Assembly: GCF_009712605.1 (NCBI RefSeq)
Contig: NZ_WASO01000010.1
Span: 1 to 64,000 of the forward strand
Origin: Paludibacter sp.
Lineage (GTDB): Bacteria; Bacteroidota; Bacteroidia; Bacteroidales; Paludibacteraceae
Direction of reading: 5' to 3'
DNA length: 64,000 nt
Both the position numbers and the translations under genes were made by a program. Shown here piece after piece: positions 46,138-55,378 of the stretch (position 1 is its first letter; each line of letters begins with the position of its first letter). The notes beneath the pieces were generated by a model. That model did not search any database. It had not been told where the DNA came from and worked only from the letters and a program-made list of their open reading frames with translations.

Positions 46138-46947
46138 CTATTGTATTCTATTCGAGGCGATTTCTGCTCTTTCAAGCATTTTTTTTGCAATCGGAGAACA
46201 TTTGATCCAAAACAGATGCTTATGTGTCTCTGTTACATCCAGAAAATCATCCTCAAACATTGTTCCCATACCTTCAAAATTGGACATGTCAATGTATACA
46301 AGTTTGTTTTTGGGCAATTTTTCAAAGAAACTGCGTAATTGTTCCCCTTTATCTTCGGTAATACTACCATACAGTTTATACTGCAAAGGCTTATCTTTTA
46401 TCTTTTTCAAACCCAATCCAAAATCGAAATATTGTTCCAGCCGTTCCTGATAGATTACTGTCGCCGTATCCGTAAAGCTATTGCTCATCAGTGAAAAAAG
46501 CAAAGCCACCAACTCATGATTTTTGTCATTTTTCCGGGGTGACCAAAATTGAAATGATTTTATCTTTTCTGCGAGCTGAATCACTCCGTTTACCGTAATC
46601 CCATCGTTTCCAAAACAGATTTCACGCTCAATGATTGTATCTCCATTCTGTAGCACACTTTTATGCAGAATAGTATCGATCATTGTTTTTTTTGCACATT
46701 GATAGCTTGATAAAAAATCCTCCAGCACAACAGCAAAAGAATCGGGCACAGCACATTTTTGGTTTATCTCATTACTTTGAAAATGCATTGTATAACCATC
46801 ATCTTCTTTCTCAATTTGCAATTTCGATCCTGCTAAGAAAGATGGATGAAATTCGATGCAAAACTTATCGAATTGGGTAAACAATTGTATCGAGATTAAA
46901 CTCAATACAATAATGGTAACTAATCTCATTTTCATCATTAAGGTCAC
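46138..46947 (-). CDS. Exported or anchored protein with STAS-like C-terminus
   Basis: A 269-residue protein I do not recognise. A hydrophobic segment near the N-terminus (about residues 9-25) is a signal anchor or signal peptide. The last 80 residues read as an STAS-like unit: YKLYGSITEDKGEQLRSFF, then N-K-L-V-Y-I-D-M-S-N-F-E-G-M-G-T-M and finally WIKCSPIAKKMLERAEI. STAS domains are normally cytoplasmic, so an exported one would be odd. It starts at a GTG that overlaps the stop of the preceding gene (GTGA), so the two are translationally coupled. Confidence 0.6.
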   Translation of the reverse strand: MTLMMKMRLVTIIVLSLISIQLFTQFDKFCIEFHPSFLAGSKLQIEKEDDGYTMHFQSNEINQKCAVPDSFAVVLEDFLSSYQCAKKTMIDTILHKSVLQNGDTIIEREICFGNDGITVNGVIQLAEKIKSFQFWSPRKNDKNHELVALLFSLMSNSFTDTATVIYQERLEQYFDFGLGLKKIKDKPLQYKLYGSITEDKGEQLRSFFEKLPKNKLVYIDMSNFEGMGTMFEDDFLDVTETHKHLFWIKCSPIAKKMLERAEIASNRIQ

Positions 46948-47525
46948 TTTGCTTTCTTTAATCGGGGTCGGGGTCTTAAATATTCTGTAAGTTTTCCATC
47001 AATGGGAAAACCTTTTCCTATTTTGAACACTGAGAACCAATCTTTTGAAAGACATGCTTTATCATCAGCTTCACAATAGGTCTCGAAGCCACCGATTTCA
47101 AATTTCCCATCATAATCAATATCTCCGAATATCTCTGCGGTACATGGTTTTGTTATACCAAATTGAGTTATAGAATCTTTTGTAACGTATAAAATCAAAA
47201 ATTGGGAAGGATCTGGTGCATTCAATAATCGAAAAATGTAATAATATGATTCATAACAAGCTATTTCATGTTCAATAAACAAGCCATATGGGACACATTC
47301 AAATTGTAACATCGAATCATTACTCTCGTATTTTAGTCTCTGGTTACGATAAATCTGTAGTTTGTTATACATCTCGGATGGGGATGTACGAGTTAAAACA
47401 ATAGAATCCCTATCCATACCTCCATGCCAATAAGAAAACTGATAAACAGACTTTAAGACATCCGTGTTTTGTGCTGTAGCGCTTAAAGAAACCAAACAGA
47501 ACAAAATAAAAAAGTATTTTTTCAT
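46944..47525 (-). CDS. Exported hypothetical protein
   Basis: A 193-residue protein with a clear signal peptide (MKKYFFILFCLVSLSATAQ, cleavage near residue 19). The mature part has five or six cysteines and an acidic D-I-D-Y-D-G-K-F-E-I segment like a calcium-binding loop (about residues 138-148), and ends in a basic tail. I do not recognise the family. It is the first gene of a two-gene unit with the STAS-like protein (4-bp overlap). Confidence 0.6.
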   Translation of the reverse strand: MKKYFFILFCLVSLSATAQNTDVLKSVYQFSYWHGGMDRDSIVLTRTSPSEMYNKLQIYRNQRLKYESNDSMLQFECVPYGLFIEHEIACYESYYYIFRLLNAPDPSQFLILYVTKDSITQFGITKPCTAEIFGDIDYDGKFEIGGFETYCEADDKACLSKDWFSVFKIGKGFPIDGKLTEYLRPRPRLKKAK

Positions 47526-47670
47526 GTGAATATAATTGCTTTCTTGACTAAAATCATGGCTGGCACATTTTCAAAAACTCACTTAAGCGAAAGTCTTCGA
47601 ATTTTATCATTTATTCGGCAAAAATAAAAATGTTCCAACAATCTTCAAATGTAAGGGTTTTTCCACAAAA

Positions 47671-47711
47671 CAAAAAAGCGGCGTTTCAAACAGATTGTTT
47701 GCTGCGCCGCT
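47671..47711 (-). terminator. Terminator after the Zn peptidase gene
   Basis: AGCGGCG (47677-47683) pairs with CGCCGCT (47705-47711). On the minus strand the stem is followed by TTTTTT. Confidence 0.7.
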
Positions 47712-47733
47712 ACTATTCTTTAGTAATCAATGA

Positions 47734-48417
47734 TTAATCCCGACGGTTACCGCCCATAAAGATCATGATGTAGTAGAAAAGGGTTGCCAGAGAACTGAGG
47801 GCTGCGACCACATAGGTATAAGCTGCTGTCTTCAAAGCATCTTTTGCCGGTTCGTAAGTCGAAACGTTGGTAATACCAGAACGGTTGAGCCATGCCAATG
47901 CACGAGCACTCGCGTTAATTTCTACCGGCAGGGTGATAAAGCTAAAGATAGTCGTCATGGCAAAAAGCACAATACCGAACAACAACAGTGCAGGAAAGGT
48001 ATGCACCAACAGAATGCCACCCAGCAACACCCATTGAACCCAATTGGAGGCAAAGCTCACAACTGGCACCAAGGCCGAACGCATCTTCAGGGGAGCATAA
48101 GCCGTTGCGTGTTGCACGGCGTGTCCGCATTCGTGAGCTGCCACGGCAGCTGCCGCAACGCTGTTGCTCATAAACACCGGTTCGCTCAGATTCACCGTTT
48201 TATTGGCCGGATTATAGTGGTCGGTCAGTTCACCTTCAACAGAAATAACCTTTACATCATAAATTCCGTTTTCACGCAGCATCCTTTCAGCCACATCCTT
48301 ACCGGTCAGCCCGTTTGGGATAGGAATCTGAGAATATTTTTTGAATTTCGATTGAAGGCTTTGTTGCACGAGCCAGCTTATAAGTGCAAAGACCCCAAAA
48401 ATCACATAAATCATCAT
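47734..48417 (-). CDS. Zinc metallopeptidase, YugP family
   Basis: A 227-residue inner-membrane protein of the neutral zinc metallopeptidase (PF04298, YugP) family. The zinc site is AAAAVAAHECGHAVQHA near residues 85-101. Four membrane helices are visible: one at the N-terminus, two near 117-155, and one at about 195-220. The L-P-V-E-I-N-A-S-A-R-A block after the third helix is conserved. Substrate is unknown. Monocistronic. Confidence 0.92.
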   Translation of the reverse strand: MMIYVIFGVFALISWLVQQSLQSKFKKYSQIPIPNGLTGKDVAERMLRENGIYDVKVISVEGELTDHYNPANKTVNLSEPVFMSNSVAAAAVAAHECGHAVQHATAYAPLKMRSALVPVVSFASNWVQWVLLGGILLVHTFPALLLFGIVLFAMTTIFSFITLPVEINASARALAWLNRSGITNVSTYEPAKDALKTAAYTYVVAALSSLATLFYYIMIFMGGNRRD

Positions 48418-48543
48418 AGCTTTATATTTTTACGTTTACAATGAATTTCTTCTTACTTACAAACATATGCAAATGGTAAGCCAACTGCAAATTTGGCAGT
48501 TATAAAAAAGCAGAAGAATCATAAAAGGCTGTAAACAGATAAA

Positions 48544-49377
48544 TTATCCGATCAGATTGTTGCTACGGAGAATCGTTTCCATGTCGGCCTGTACTTTTCC
48601 AGCTTCACGACGGGCGGCCGCTGCAAAATCTGTCTCTTTGGACGCATACAAAATCTGACGCGAAGAGTTCACGATCAGACCGCATTTGCTGTTCAACCCG
48701 TATTTGCAAACCTCGTTCAAATCTCCGCCCTGAGCTCCCACGCCGGGAACCAGCAGAAAATGCTCGGGTGCCACTTTGCGGATATCGGCAAACATGATTC
48801 CCTGTGTTGCTCCTACCACATACATCAATGTGTCTGTACTACCCCACTCCTGCGATTTGCGAAGCACTTTTTCAAAAAGGCGTTCGCCTTCTTCATCCTG
48901 TGTAAACTGAAAATCGTGCGATCCTTTGTTTGAAGTCAACGCAAGCAAAATTACCCATTTTCCTTCGTAACCCAGAAAGGGCTTAACCGAATCTTCGCCC
49001 ATATACGGAGCCACAGTCACCGAATCGAAGTTGAAATGCTGAAAGAAAGTACGCGCATACATTTCTGACGTATTTCCAATGTCGCCGCGCTTTGCATCTG
49101 CAATCAGGAACTGATCGGGATAGTTTTCGCGAATATAGTTTACCGTCTTTTCAAGCGCCTGCCAACCTGTCACGCCAAGACTTTCGTAAAAAGCAAGATT
49201 CGGCTTGTAGGCAACGCAAAGATCTGCGGTTGCATCAATAATTGCTTTGTTAAAAGCAAAGATCGGATCTTCTTCCGCCAAAAGATGTTGTGGAATTTTT
49301 TTTAGGTCTGTATCCAGTCCTACACAAAGAAATGTTTTTTTACGGCAGATGTTGGCAAAAAGCTCTTGAGATGTCAT
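48544..49377 (-). CDS. pyrF: Orotidine 5'-phosphate decarboxylase, type 2
   Basis: A 277-residue decarboxylase making UMP from OMP. The N-terminal [14 protein letters not shown], the active-site block [18 protein letters not shown] with the catalytic lysine-aspartate pair, and the phosphate-binding [13 protein letters not shown] are all present. Length and motif spacing are those of the longer type 2 enzymes. The start is ATG 49377; an upstream start at 49440 would translate a TAAGTAATAAG low-complexity stretch. Confidence 0.95.
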   Translation of the reverse strand: MTSQELFANICRKKTFLCVGLDTDLKKIPQHLLAEEDPIFAFNKAIIDATADLCVAYKPNLAFYESLGVTGWQALEKTVNYIRENYPDQFLIADAKRGDIGNTSEMYARTFFQHFNFDSVTVAPYMGEDSVKPFLGYEGKWVILLALTSNKGSHDFQFTQDEEGERLFEKVLRKSQEWGSTDTLMYVVGATQGIMFADIRKVAPEHFLLVPGVGAQGGDLNEVCKYGLNSKCGLIVNSSRQILYASKETDFAAAARREAGKVQADMETILRSNNLIG

Positions 49378-49568
49378 ATAATAAGTGATAAGTAATAAGT
49401 AACAAGTAATAAGTGATGCAAATACACCGTTGACACACAAGCATTTGCAACAAAAAAGTGCTTAACCCGGATTATTTATGCAAAGATACGGATTTGTGAG
49501 GCTGCATCCGAGCAAACGGCACAAAAAATTCGCCGATATTCGGGCTACAACAAAAAGAGTAGTTGCAA

Positions 49569-49599
49569 TTGGGTGTTGGCATATTTTCACCTAACTTTG
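49569..49599 (+). promoter_or_regulatory. Promoter of the RluA-like gene
   Basis: TTG (49569-49571), 20 bp, then TAACTTTG (49592-49599), 18 bp before the start codon. Confidence 0.6.
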
Positions 49600-49617
49600 C
49601 ACCTCAAATTTTTATAC

Positions 49618-50295
49618 ATGACAATACTTTACGAAGACAATCACGTAATTGCAGTTAACAAGACCTGTTCGGAAATTGTACAGGGCGACAAAACCGGAGA
49701 TAAACCTCTTTCTGAACTTCTCAAAGTTTACCTGAAAGAGAAATATAACAAACCCGGAAATGTTTTTGTCGGCGTAACGCATCGTCTCGACAGGCCCGTA
49801 AGCGGGGTAACTTTGTTTGCAAAGACAAGCAAATCGTTGTCTCGACTGAATGCAATGTTCCAGAATCACGAGGTAAAGAAATTCTACTGGGCAATTGTCA
49901 AAAAGGCCGATATTGCTCCGGAAGCCACTTTAACGCACTATCTGGTTCGTAACGAGAAACAGAACAAATCATACGCCTACGACGAAGAACGCAAAGACAG
50001 CAAAAAGGCTATTTTACATTACCGTATCATTGGCACATCCGACAATTATTACCTGCTGGAGATTGATCTTCAAACCGGTCGTCATCACCAGATTCGTTGC
50101 CAGCTCGCAAAAATAGGATGCCCGATCAAAGGTGATTTGAAGTACGGTTTTGCCCGATCAAATCCCGACGGAGGCATTTCACTCCATGCCCGTTTACTTT
50201 CATTTGTACATCCCGTGTCAAAGCAGGAAATCGAGATTAAAGCTCCGGTTCCGGACGACAACCTGTGGAAAGCTTTTGAAGCCCAAATGGCTTAA
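49618..50295 (+). CDS. RluA-family RNA pseudouridine synthase
   Basis: A 225-residue single-domain synthase with the catalytic aspartate in THRLDRPVSGVTLFAKT (near residue 65). The substrate segment is DLQTGRHHQIRCQLAKIG, with GDLKYGF after it. The N-terminal S4 domain of larger RluA members is absent, which is normal for short members. Target RNA cannot be read. The start at 49618 is confirmed by the promoter position. Confidence 0.92.
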   Translation: MTILYEDNHVIAVNKTCSEIVQGDKTGDKPLSELLKVYLKEKYNKPGNVFVGVTHRLDRPVSGVTLFAKTSKSLSRLNAMFQNHEVKKFYWAIVKKADIAPEATLTHYLVRNEKQNKSYAYDEERKDSKKAILHYRIIGTSDNYYLLEIDLQTGRHHQIRCQLAKIGCPIKGDLKYGFARSNPDGGISLHARLLSFVHPVSKQEIEIKAPVPDDNLWKAFEAQMA

Positions 50296-50301
50296 TACAT
50301 G

Positions 50302-50337
50302 AATGCCAATATGAGAATCATCATATTGGCATTTTTT
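50302..50337 (+). terminator. Terminator after the RluA-like gene
   Basis: AATGCCAATATGA (50302-50314) pairs perfectly over 13 bp with TCATATTGGCATT (50321-50333), followed by TTTT. Confidence 0.85.
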
Positions 50338-50364
50338 CTATTCTTATCTGTTAGGAAAAATAAT

Positions 50365-50955
50365 TCAGTTAAGATTGGGGTTTTGAGGAAATTCTGCCCA
50401 ACGTTTGTACTTACCCCCTAAAGACTGCATAGAACGACTCCAGAGGTTTTCGTACCCGGGCATACGCAGAATTTCTTCCGTCGCCATTTTGGTCACCAAC
50501 CATGACTGATTCTTTATTTCGTCCAGAAGCTGACCTTCATCCCATCCTGCATAACCAAGGAAAAACCTTACTTTAGCTACCGTTCCCAATCCTGCATTCA
50601 GATTATCCATCAACCATTCAAAATCGCCCCCCAGATAGAGGTTTTTGGCAATCTGAAAACTCTGAGGAACCTCGGATAAATTATGCAAGTAAAACAGCGA
50701 TTTTGATCCTACAGGGCCGCCACAAAATACAGGAATGTTCTCCTCTACCTTGACTCCTTCTAAAATTTCGTGAAGATATAATTTGAGTGGTTTATTGAGC
50801 ACCAGCCCCATACTACCGAGATTGGAGTGCTGGGTAAGCAAAATCACCGAACGGCCAAAATATGGTTCGTTCATAAATGGTTCTGCAACTAACAGCCGAC
50901 CTACAGACGGCTGGAAACCCGCATCAATAGTAAGAAATGAGGAATCGAGATACAT
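50365..50955 (-). CDS. YqgE/AlgH family protein
   Basis: A 196-residue cytoplasmic protein of the YqgE/AlgH (UPF0301) family. GRLLVAEPFMNEPYFGRSVIL near residues 19-39, GLVLNKPL, FCGGPVG and RFFLGYAGWDEGQL are present. Biochemical role is not established; a link to redox or transcriptional control has been proposed in other species. It sits 59 bp beyond the topA stop in the sense of... the same strand, upstream boundary at 50955, and may follow topA in one transcript. Confidence 0.9.
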   Translation of the reverse strand: MYLDSSFLTIDAGFQPSVGRLLVAEPFMNEPYFGRSVILLTQHSNLGSMGLVLNKPLKLYLHEILEGVKVEENIPVFCGGPVGSKSLFYLHNLSEVPQSFQIAKNLYLGGDFEWLMDNLNAGLGTVAKVRFFLGYAGWDEGQLLDEIKNQSWLVTKMATEEILRMPGYENLWSRSMQSLGGKYKRWAEFPQNPNLN

Positions 50956-51014
50956 ACTGGCGCTTTTTATATAGCAAATATAATCAACAATGATATATTT
51001 GATTCCTCCAGCAA

Positions 51015-53342
51015 CTATTTTTTCTTACGGGTAGTTTTTTTGGTTTCTTTCGGTTCGGCATTCACAATTTCCATGCATGCTTCAAACGTAAGCGATGCCG
51101 GTTCTGTCTTTGCCGGAATTTTGAAGTTCTTTTTTTGATAGGCAATATAGGGACCGTAACGACCATTCAACACTTTGAGATCAGCATCCTGTTCAAACGT
51201 TTTGATAACTTTATTTTTGTCAGCTTCACGTTTTGCAAGAATAAGTTCAATGGCTCTTTCGGCAGTGATGCTCATCGGATCTTCTGTCTTCGGCAGAGAG
51301 GTAAATACGGAATTGTGGCGCACATAAGCTCCAAAACGACCGATAGCGACAATCATCTCCTTGCCTTCAAATTCGCCCAGACTACGTGGCAGCTTAAACA
51401 GTTCCAACGCCTCTTCCAGCGTAATGGTGTCGATCATTTGACCTTTTGTGAGCGAAGCAAACTGCGGTTTATCTTCTTCTTCCTTCGTCCCGATCTGCAC
51501 CATTGGGCCAAAGCGACCGATACGTACAGACACCTGACGGCCGGTTTTCGGATCCGTTCCCAAAATACGTTCGCCGGTACGACGTTCCGAATTAGCAATA
51601 GCCTCTTCTACTGTCGGATGGAATTTTTTATAGAAATCATCGAGCGATTTTTGCCAGTCAAGATCACCTTCGGCAATGTCGTCAAATTCTTTTTCCACAT
51701 TAGCCGTAAAGTTATAATCAAGAATATCAGGGAAATAATCGGTCAAAAAGTCATTCACAACCATACCAATATCGGTTGGAATCAATTTACCTTTATCGGC
51801 ACCGAAGCGCTCGTTCTTCACCTCTTCCTTTATGCTTCCCTTTTTCAGAGTCAACAGGATAAAATCGCGGGTTTCGCCATCAAGATTGGATTTTTCAACG
51901 TATTTCCTTTTCTGAATGGTAGAGATAGTCGGCGCATAGGTAGAAGGACGACCGATGCCCAGTTCCTCCAGCTTGCGAACAAGAGCAGCTTCGTTGTAAC
52001 GCGGCGGACGTTGAGTATAACGTTGTTGAGCCGTCACAGTCTGCATTTCAAGCTGTTGCTTTATTTTCAAAGGAGGCAACAATGATTCAGAATCAGATGA
52101 TTCCGCCTCATCATCGGTCGATTCCAGATAAACTTTCAGGAACCCGTCGAATTTAATCACCTCGCCGGTTGCCACAAATTTCTCGGTAGCATTGTTCAGC
52201 CCGATGGTTACGGTTGTACGTTCAAGTTCCGCATCACTCATTTGCGATGCAATGGTACGTTTCCAGATCAACGAATAAAGGTTCTTTTCCTGAGCCGTTC
52301 CTGTGATCTGGTGTTTATTCATATAGGTAGGACGAATTGCCTCGTGCGCTTCCTGTGCGCCTTTGGTCTTGGTGTGAAACTGACGGAATTGCCAGTAACT
52401 TTCGCCCATCGTATTGAAAATTTCTTCTTTGGACGCACCCAATGCCAAATCGGAGAGATTGACAGAGTCGGTACGCATATAGGTGATTTGCCCTGCTTCG
52501 TAAAGTTTTTGAGCAATCATCATGGTTTGCGACACGGAGTAACCCAGTTTACGGGCGGCTTCCTGCTGCAAGGTTGAAGTAGTAAACGGAGGTGCCGGTG
52601 AACGTTTTGAAGGACGGGTTACTATATCGTCGATAGAATAGATGCTGCTTTTGCATTTTTCCAGAAAAGCTTGCGCCTCTTCCTTCGTTTTGAAGCGTTG
52701 TTGCAATTCAGCTTTCAGTTCTACCGGCTTACCATCGGCATCGAAAACCGTAAAAATAGCAATGACCCGAAAAGCAGATTCTGACACAAACGCCTGAATT
52801 TCACGCTCACGGTCAACTATGAGGCGAACCGCCACGGATTGCACGCGCCCTGCAGAAAGAGATGATTTCACCTTACGCCACAACACCGGAGAAAGCTCAA
52901 AACCCACAAGACGATCGAGGATACGACGTGCTTGCTGAGCATTTACCAAATCGGTATCAATATCGCGGGGATTTTCTATCGCCTTGAGAATGGCTGGCTT
53001 TGTAATTTCGTGAAAGACAATGCGGCGGGTCTTTTCTTTTTTGAGTTTCAGCGCTTCAAATAAGTGCCATGCAATAGCTTCTCCCTCCCGGTCCTCATCG
53101 GAAGCCAACCAAACGACTTCTGCCGTTTCTGCAGCTTTCTTTAGCTCGCTAACCAGTTTCTTCTTATCGGTCGATACATTATATATAGGTTTGAAGCCAT
53201 GCTTCACATCCACACCAAGATCGTGTTCGCTAAGGTCACGTATATGTCCAAAACTTGACATGACGGTATAATCACCGCCCAGAAATTTTTCAATCGTTTT
53301 CGCCTTCGCCGGCGACTCAACAATTACCAAGTTTTTCGACAT
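51015..53342 (-). CDS. topA: DNA topoisomerase I
   Basis: A 775-residue type IA topoisomerase that relaxes negative supercoils. The Toprim N-terminus (LVIVESPAKAKTIEKFLG) with its acidic D-E-D-R-E-G-E-A motif, the catalytic tyrosine in ITYMRTDSVNLS and the RYNEAALVRKLEELGIGRPSTYA block are intact. The C-terminus carries non-zinc Toprim-associated repeats (GRFGPMVQIG, GRFGAYVRHN, GRYGPYIAYQ) rather than zinc fingers, as in many Bacteroidetes, and ends in a lysine tail. Its promoter is at 53514-53543. yqgE follows on the same strand. Confidence 0.97.
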   Translation of the reverse strand: MSKNLVIVESPAKAKTIEKFLGGDYTVMSSFGHIRDLSEHDLGVDVKHGFKPIYNVSTDKKKLVSELKKAAETAEVVWLASDEDREGEAIAWHLFEALKLKKEKTRRIVFHEITKPAILKAIENPRDIDTDLVNAQQARRILDRLVGFELSPVLWRKVKSSLSAGRVQSVAVRLIVDREREIQAFVSESAFRVIAIFTVFDADGKPVELKAELQQRFKTKEEAQAFLEKCKSSIYSIDDIVTRPSKRSPAPPFTTSTLQQEAARKLGYSVSQTMMIAQKLYEAGQITYMRTDSVNLSDLALGASKEEIFNTMGESYWQFRQFHTKTKGAQEAHEAIRPTYMNKHQITGTAQEKNLYSLIWKRTIASQMSDAELERTTVTIGLNNATEKFVATGEVIKFDGFLKVYLESTDDEAESSDSESLLPPLKIKQQLEMQTVTAQQRYTQRPPRYNEAALVRKLEELGIGRPSTYAPTISTIQKRKYVEKSNLDGETRDFILLTLKKGSIKEEVKNERFGADKGKLIPTDIGMVVNDFLTDYFPDILDYNFTANVEKEFDDIAEGDLDWQKSLDDFYKKFHPTVEEAIANSERRTGERILGTDPKTGRQVSVRIGRFGPMVQIGTKEEEDKPQFASLTKGQMIDTITLEEALELFKLPRSLGEFEGKEMIVAIGRFGAYVRHNSVFTSLPKTEDPMSITAERAIELILAKREADKNKVIKTFEQDADLKVLNGRYGPYIAYQKKNFKIPAKTEPASLTFEACMEIVNAEPKETKKTTRKKK

Positions 53343-53513
53343 ATCGTACTATTTTTGAGAATAATTTACAAACACCATTCAGAATACCTTTTTATCAAAA
53401 ACTGATATTCAGCGACATACAACTCACGTACATCTACAGTTCACCTTTTATTAATTGGCTGCAAAGTAACAAAATGTATCTCGTAAGTGCCAAATTTTCA
53501 GCATTATTTTTTA

Positions 53514-53543
53514 CAAATATAAGTCAGCCGTTAAAATTTCCAA
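53514..53543 (-). promoter_or_regulatory. Promoter of topA
   Basis: TATATTTG (53514-53521, minus strand) and TTG at 53541-53543 with an exact 19-bp spacer. It leaves a leader of about 165 nt before the topA start. Confidence 0.7.
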
Positions 53544-53673
53544 CCTTTTACGCAGCATTATCTGCATTCTAATCAATTGTCTGTCTGATATTTAAAATTC
53601 AAAACTTTTCAAAGCAAAAAAATCACAACCAGTCATTTTTTCATCTTCAAAACAATGATTTTGACACCAAAAG

Positions 53674-53701
53674 TTGGCTTAAAGAAAAAAACGTACCTTT
53701 G
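53674..53701 (+). promoter_or_regulatory. Promoter of the GT39 gene
   Basis: TACCTTTG at 53694-53701 is a good -7 box; the TTG at 53674-53676 is 17 bp upstream, slightly short. It lies back to back with the topA promoter in a 405-bp divergent gap that contains no other gene. Confidence 0.55.
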
Positions 53702-53748
53702 TAACCTGTCAATTTGCACATTAAAGGATCATCATCAACAGAATTTTA

Positions 53749-55251
53749 ATGCACACCGTTCATACAATGACAAAACAAAAAGAATTTATAGGCACCATCA
53801 TTCTTTTCTCGTTGCTGCGAATCATACTGGCCTCTACCATGGGATTAATGCCGCAGGACGCTTATTATTGCTACTACGGCGATCATCTTGCGCTATCTTA
53901 CTTCGACCACCCGCCGATGATTGCGTACATGCTTCGATTGGCAACCACACTGTTTGGCAAATCTGTATTCACGCTGCATGCAGCTGATTTTCTGGTCACA
54001 TCAGGTACTCTATATATTTTCTATCTCTTCCTCAAAAGGATTCTAAGCGGAGAAGCCCTCAGAAAAGCCTTCCTGCTTATTGTTACGGCTCCGTTTATCA
54101 CTCTTTTGTGCGTTAACAGCACACCGGATGTTCCGCTGTTATTTTTCTGGGCTTTAAGCTTACTTCTTATCCACAAAGCAGTTACTGAAAACAAATGGCA
54201 CTATTGGCTGCTGGGAGGAATAACCTCCGGCCTCGCATTCGACAGCAAATATACAGCAGTATTTCTGGGTTTCGGACTGTTCCTGTTTTTACTTTGTTCA
54301 AAAGATCATCGCAAAAAGCTTATCACAGGACAGTTTATCTTGTTTGTCATTACTTTTATCGCGGCAAGTCTACCCGTCATTGTTTGGAATATCCAAAACG
54401 ATTTTATATCCATCAAATACCAATCTACCGAACGGGCATCGAGTATGTCGACCGGATTCCAATTCCAGCCGCGGCTTTTTCTGGGTTACTTCGGCAGTCA
54501 GCTGGGTCTCGCATTGCCGGTATTTTTCCTGCTTATTTTCCGTTCTTCGTTCGACTCAATCCGAAGGCTCTTCTCTCGCAATAAATTTGAAACAAATACG
54601 CTTTTATCCGCTTCGTTTACCGTTCCGTTTTTCCTTTGCTTTACGGCCATCGCCTTTATTTATTGGGTAAAAGTAAACTGGATCATGCCTGTTTACTTCA
54701 CAGGAGCCTTCCTTGCGGTCGCTTATCTGAAAACGGACAAGATTATTCGCTGGCAAACAGGGCTCTCTTTATTACTCCACATTCTGGCATTTATCGAATT
54801 GGCATGGATGCCGATCCCCGTCAATTCGGACGACACCTGGTGGGGATGGAACAAGCTTACCAAAGAGGTCAAAACCGTAAAAGACCAACATCCCGGCTAC
54901 ATTGTGTTCTCCGACGACTCATACAAAACCTCCGCGGCGCTCAATTTCTATCTGCCGGAACATGTGTATGGCGGCAACCTGATAGAAAAGCATGCTTTCC
55001 AGTTTGCCCTCGACGACCGCAATGTTCAATCGCTGGCCGGTCAGAATGCGATTTACGTCACTTCCGAACTGAACAAACGCAAGCGTCAGGACGAAGGAAA
55101 AGTTCAGGATATTCTTCAACGCTATTTTCAAACCGTAAGCCCGCTGGACAGCATTATATTGAAAAACGACAAAGGTATCGTTCAACGTAAATTTGCTGTT
55201 TTCGAATGCAAAGGCTACCTGCCTCCTGCTGGCACGAAGTTGCATCCATAA
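53749..55251 (+). CDS. ArnT/GT39-type membrane glycosyltransferase
   Basis: A 500-residue multi-spanning protein of the dolichyl-phosphate-mannose protein mannosyltransferase/ArnT superfamily. The first periplasmic loop has the acidic motif PQDAYYCYYGDHLALSYFDHPPM (split across residues about 27-49). About 10-11 helices follow, and a soluble C-terminal part begins near residue 365. These enzymes use a polyprenyl-phosphate sugar to glycosylate lipid A or other envelope targets. Start could also be the ATG at 53767 (MTKQKEF). No partner genes reveal the sugar. Confidence 0.85.
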   Translation: MHTVHTMTKQKEFIGTIILFSLLRIILASTMGLMPQDAYYCYYGDHLALSYFDHPPMIAYMLRLATTLFGKSVFTLHAADFLVTSGTLYIFYLFLKRILSGEALRKAFLLIVTAPFITLLCVNSTPDVPLLFFWALSLLLIHKAVTENKWHYWLLGGITSGLAFDSKYTAVFLGFGLFLFLLCSKDHRKKLITGQFILFVITFIAASLPVIVWNIQNDFISIKYQSTERASSMSTGFQFQPRLFLGYFGSQLGLALPVFFLLIFRSSFDSIRRLFSRNKFETNTLLSASFTVPFFLCFTAIAFIYWVKVNWIMPVYFTGAFLAVAYLKTDKIIRWQTGLSLLLHILAFIELAWMPIPVNSDDTWWGWNKLTKEVKTVKDQHPGYIVFSDDSYKTSAALNFYLPEHVYGGNLIEKHAFQFALDDRNVQSLAGQNAIYVTSELNKRKRQDEGKVQDILQRYFQTVSPLDSIILKNDKGIVQRKFAVFECKGYLPPAGTKLHP

Positions 55252-55303
55252 AGTAAAACCTCATCACTATGAAACGAACATGTTGCTTCACAACCCCCAA
55301 GGA

Positions 55304-55323
55304 TTCCCGATAGCTATCGGGAA
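55304..55323. repeat. Perfect 20-bp palindrome
   Basis: TTCCCGATAGCTATCGGGAA is self-complementary over all 20 bases, between the GT39 gene and corA. It has no T-run, so it is not an obvious terminator. CCCGATAGCTATCGGG is a word I associate with dispersed Bacteroidetes repeats; a regulator site is also possible. Confidence 0.6.
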
Positions 55324-55378
55324 ATAATTCCAGCAACATAGAGTTCCATACTACCTTAGACGAAAAAATTATTATCGT

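Noticed and set aside
49378-49440. Extension of PyrF to an upstream start
   Set aside because: This stretch is TAAGTAATAAG low-complexity DNA; the product lacks the usual enzyme N-terminus.
55154-55378. Small minus-strand gene between GT39 and corA
   Set aside because: Frame overlaps the GT39 end and the palindrome, with no coding signal.
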